NCBI GenBank assembly: GCA_963743595.1 | Contig: CAVURW010000169.1 | Location: 1-24,007 of the forward strand | Source of the DNA: CAVURW01 sp963743595 | GTDB lineage: Bacteria; Verrucomicrobiota; Verrucomicrobiia; Methylacidiphilales; UBA1321 | Reading direction: 5' to 3' | DNA: 24,007 bases | Part shown: piece by piece, positions 21,334 through 24,007 of the stretch | Position numbering within the stretch: position 1 is the first letter of the stretch | Layout: every line of letters starts with the position of its first letter | Notes under the pieces: model-generated | What the model saw: the letters and a program-made list of their open reading frames with translations, nothing else | The model's database searches: none | What the model was told of the DNA's origin: nothing | Position numbers and translations under genes: made by a program

Positions 21334-22997
21334 TGAATCCTGAAATGCTTTTGAATTTTTTGATGGAACACGGAGTCATCAATGAAGAGCAGATGATCGA
21401 GTTGCTCGATCAACAGAGCCTCAATGGCCGTCCGATGGAAGATATTCTGGACGAGAGCGGGATCATTAAACCGCCGAAGCTCTATGCGATGCTGGCTGAA
21501 AATCTTCAGACCCACTTGGTGGACCTCTCCAAGCACGAGTTCCCACCGAACATTTTAAGCATGGTTCCGCCCAGCTATGCGCGTTCCCGTGGCGTTTTAC
21601 CGTTTGCGAAACAGGGCGATTTGCTCTGTGTGGTGTGCACAAATCCGCTCGATTCCGATGTTGCGGATACCCTGCGTTTTACCGTGAAGAGCCAGGTGGC
21701 GATCTACATAGCGCCCTCCGCTCAAGTCTCTGCGCTTATCTCTAAGTATTACGGCACCGATACGCCCGAGATCGAAGTGGGACCGGCGCGCATTGAGACG
21801 GGTCTGCCCTCGGACATCATCGATGTCGATGCCGATACCGATGCCGCGCCGATCATCAAATATGTCAACACTGTACTCTCTCAGGCCATTCAAGCCCGCG
21901 CGAGTGACATCCACTTCGAGCCGTTCGAGACCGAATTCAAGATCCGCTACCGGGTCGATGGTGCGCTCTACGAAATGGCGCCACCACCCCGTTCGCTCGC
22001 ACGCACGATCACCGCGCGCGTTAAGGTCATGTCGCAGCTGAACATCGCGGAGACCCGCATTCCCCAGGATGGTCGTATTCAAACGATGCTGGGCGGTCGA
22101 CCGGTCGATTTACGTGTCTCTACCCTGCCGACCGTGTTTGGCGAGAGCGTGGTGCTTCGTGTTCTTGACCGGAGCTCCGTACAGTTGGATCTGGGTGCCC
22201 TCGGTATTCCGAAGAATATTTACGATTACCTCTGCATGGTGATCGAAAAGCCGAACGGTATTTTCATCGTGACTGGCCCGACTGGATCAGGAAAAACAAC
22301 GACCCTTTACGCCTGCTTGAATCGTATCAATACAACGGATGCGAAACTCCTCACCGCCGAACAACCGGTGGAATATGAAATCGAGGGCATTCAGCAGGTG
22401 CCTATCAATGAGGCAGTCGGTTTAACCTTCGCCAAAGCACTGCGCGCGTTCTTGCGGCAAGATCCTGACCGGATCATGGTGGGAGAGACTCGTGACTTGG
22501 AAACGGCGCAGATTGCCGTACAGGCCTCTCTGACAGGTCACTTGGTTCTGACTACCTTGCACACGAACGACGCTCCAGGAGCAATCGCCCGTTTGATCGA
22601 TATGGGCCTGGAACCGTTCTTGATTTCTGCCGCTCTGGAAGGGGTTCTCGCACAGCGACTTGTACGACGTATTTGTACCAAGTGCAAAACGCCTTACGAG
22701 CCCACAGACGCCATTTTACGGCAGCTCGGCATCTCTCCACACGATATTGGCGATAAGAATTTCTACTACGGCACGGGGTGCGATCACTGCAATCATACGG
22801 GGTACCGGGGCCGGAAGGGAATCTACGAGCTTTTGGATATCACGGAGCCGATTCGTGATCTGATTTTGCAGAAAGCTCCCTCTGTAGTCATCCGGCAAAA
22901 AGCGATTGAGCTGGGTATGACCACGCTGCGGGCGGACGGGTTACGAAGCATTTTTGCAGGGGACACGACGGTAGATGAAGTAGTTAAGTACACCTAA
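21333..22997 (+). CDS. PilB/GspE-type assembly ATPase, second copy
   Basis: A paralogue of the preceding gene, 554 residues, with the same order: N-terminal GspE-II domain (about 5-140), Walker A GPTGSGKTT (about 314-322), His box TTLHTNDAPGA, and zinc Cys pairs CTKC (about 448-451) and CDHC (about 483-486). Two motifs differ from the canonical form: the Asp box is AEQPVEYEI instead of EDPVEY, and Walker B is RIMVGETRDLETA instead of GEIRD. The start ATG overlaps the previous stop by one base (TGATG), so the two are translationally coupled and probably made in similar amounts. It may be a second extension ATPase, a T2SS GspE, or half of a mixed hexamer. PilT is not excluded by position, but the N-terminal domain argues for PilB/GspE. 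Confidence 0.9.
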   Translation: MNPEMLLNFLMEHGVINEEQMIELLDQQSLNGRPMEDILDESGIIKPPKLYAMLAENLQTHLVDLSKHEFPPNILSMVPPSYARSRGVLPFAKQGDLLCVVCTNPLDSDVADTLRFTVKSQVAIYIAPSAQVSALISKYYGTDTPEIEVGPARIETGLPSDIIDVDADTDAAPIIKYVNTVLSQAIQARASDIHFEPFETEFKIRYRVDGALYEMAPPPRSLARTITARVKVMSQLNIAETRIPQDGRIQTMLGGRPVDLRVSTLPTVFGESVVLRVLDRSSVQLDLGALGIPKNIYDYLCMVIEKPNGIFIVTGPTGSGKTTTLYACLNRINTTDAKLLTAEQPVEYEIEGIQQVPINEAVGLTFAKALRAFLRQDPDRIMVGETRDLETAQIAVQASLTGHLVLTTLHTNDAPGAIARLIDMGLEPFLISAALEGVLAQRLVRRICTKCKTPYEPTDAILRQLGISPHDIGDKNFYYGTGCDHCNHTGYRGRKGIYELLDITEPIRDLILQKAPSVVIRQKAIELGMTTLRADGLRSIFAGDTTVDEVVKYT

Positions 22998-23098
22998 AGA
23001 TCTGCGAAGGCGTTAAAGAATTGCTAATAGCCAAGCATTTACGTTGGCTTGCAGCTGAAGATTTGATAGTAGTAATCACACTCTAAAAGACGACGAAT

Positions 23099-24007
23099 AT
23101 GCCCAAATTTTCTTACACGGCGGTCGATGCACGCGGCAAAACAAACAGCGGTGTTTTAGATGCCGTGGATCAAGGCGAGGCAACAACGAAGATCAAGCAG
23201 CTCGGATTCTTCCCGACACGTATCGTTGAAACCACGGGTGAAAAGGCCCGAGGCGGAACCGGCCCCACACTGAAAAAGCGGGGCAAGCGCGTTGGTTCCA
23301 AGGTGTTGACGGTGTTTACCCGTCAGTTGGCCACGCTTATCGATGCCGGTCTGCCCCTGCTAAAGAGCTTACAGACGCTCAGCCGCCAAGAGCGAAATCC
23401 GGTGATGAAGAACACCATGCAAGATTTGGAGCAGGCCGTCCAGTCCGGTAACAATTTCTCCGAAGCACTGACTCAGCACCCTAAGATTTTCGATAACTTG
23501 TTCGTGAACATGGTTCGCGCAGGTGAAGCGGGCGGTGTTATGGAAGTCGTTCTGCTGCGTTTGGCTGAATTCCAAGAAAAGAGCCAGAAAATCAAGAGCA
23601 AGGTGCTCTTCGCCATGGTCTACCCTGGCGTGGTTCTCTCAATCGCCATGCTGATTTTGGCGGCGATGTTGGTGTTCGTCGTGCCGCAGTTCGAAAAGAT
23701 CTTTAAAGACACGCTGAATGGAAAACCGCTCCCTCTCATCACGGAATACGTGGTCGAGTTCAGCCGGTTCATGGTCAACGAGTGGTATATTGTCATCGGG
23801 ATTTTGGTGGGATTCTACTTTGGCATCGGCTTCTTCTTCAGCACCGCTATCGGTAAATCGATTTTCGATAAAGTCATCCTTAAGGTGCCCGGCTTTGGAA
23901 ATCTGGTTCTTAAAACCGGTGTTGCACGTTTCAGCCGTACACTCGGGACGCTGATCAACAGCGGTGTGCCCATCCTGCAAGCGCTGAACATCACCCGCGA
24001 CACGGCC
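23099..24007 (+). CDS. pilC: PilC/GspF-type inner-membrane platform protein, partial
   Basis: The polytopic protein on which the PilB ATPase acts during pilus or pseudopilus assembly. The first 303 residues are present; the right edge cuts the gene. It starts MPKFSYTAVDARGKTNSGVLDA, typical of PilC/GspF. The first T2SSF domain has FTRQLATLIDAGLPLLKSLQ (about 75-94), NLFVNMVRAGEAGGVMEVVL, and a membrane segment VVLSIAMLILAAMLVFVVPQ (about 178-197). A second membrane helix (IVIGILVGFYFGIGFFF, about 231-247) and the beginning of the second T2SSF repeat (RFSRTLGTLINSGVPILQAL) follow. The ATG at 23099 lies 101 bases after the second ATPase, with only weak purine sequence before it. Probably in the same operon. 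Confidence 0.95.
   Translation, partial: MPKFSYTAVDARGKTNSGVLDAVDQGEATTKIKQLGFFPTRIVETTGEKARGGTGPTLKKRGKRVGSKVLTVFTRQLATLIDAGLPLLKSLQTLSRQERNPVMKNTMQDLEQAVQSGNNFSEALTQHPKIFDNLFVNMVRAGEAGGVMEVVLLRLAEFQEKSQKIKSKVLFAMVYPGVVLSIAMLILAAMLVFVVPQFEKIFKDTLNGKPLPLITEYVVEFSRFMVNEWYIVIGILVGFYFGIGFFFSTAIGKSIFDKVILKVPGFGNLVLKTGVARFSRTLGTLINSGVPILQALNITRDTA

Noticed and set aside
1..24007. tRNA, rRNA, transposase, integrase, CRISPR array or phage genes
   Set aside because: None was found by eye on either strand; the accessory feel of the first 13 kb comes from mixed small genes, not recognisable mobile elements.

Overview
The window looks chromosomal and Gram-negative. It carries Kdo/LPS metabolism (kdsB beside pyrG), two PilB/GspE ATPases followed by pilC, and secreted proteins with Pro/Thr-rich linkers. 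The gene mix (SufT behind a DUF4340 protein, a Gfo/Idh-kdsB-pyrG operon, tandem GspE-type ATPases) is what I would expect from Verrucomicrobiota, possibly Chthoniobacterales-like. That assignment is an inference from gene content and is only moderately firm.

Layout. (1) 1-3482 holds a 5' portion of an anaerobic ribonucleotide reductase (nrdD, minus strand, running off the left edge) behind an FNR-type promoter, an unresolved gap, a frameshifted 2H phosphoesterase, a PAP2 acid phosphatase and a small unknown protein. (2) 3483-5900 holds a DUF4340 protein that appears to have lost its N-terminus exactly where region 1 ends, followed by sufT. (3) 6170-12905 is a mixed accessory stretch: a GNAT acetyltransferase, a class III cyclase-like protein lacking one metal-binding Asp, a secreted beta-lactamase-fold protein lacking its catalytic Ser, a poly-acidic mini-protein, a DET1-like histidine phosphatase, a secreted esterase, and two TPR-type proteins. 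(4) 12906-16041 holds a radical SAM protein, a His-tailed small membrane protein and two zinc-ribbon membrane proteins in one operon. (5) 16084-19447 is the minus-strand operon Gfo/Idh oxidoreductase-kdsB-pyrG, in which PyrG makes the CTP that KdsB consumes to make CMP-Kdo. (6) 19642-24007 is a type IV pilus/type II secretion motor module: two overlapping PilB/GspE genes and pilC, which is cut by the right edge.

No single locus amounts to a clearly new system. The observations most worth following are: an FNR box placed for class II activation of an apparently leaderless nrdD that lacks an ATP-cone; a divergent promoter pair (12912-13003) that would give leaderless mRNAs on both sides; two neighbouring enzyme-fold proteins that have each lost a catalytic residue; a breakpoint or assembly join at about 3483; and the unequal tandem PilB ATPases. 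All motif and start calls were made by reading the sequence; no database search was run.
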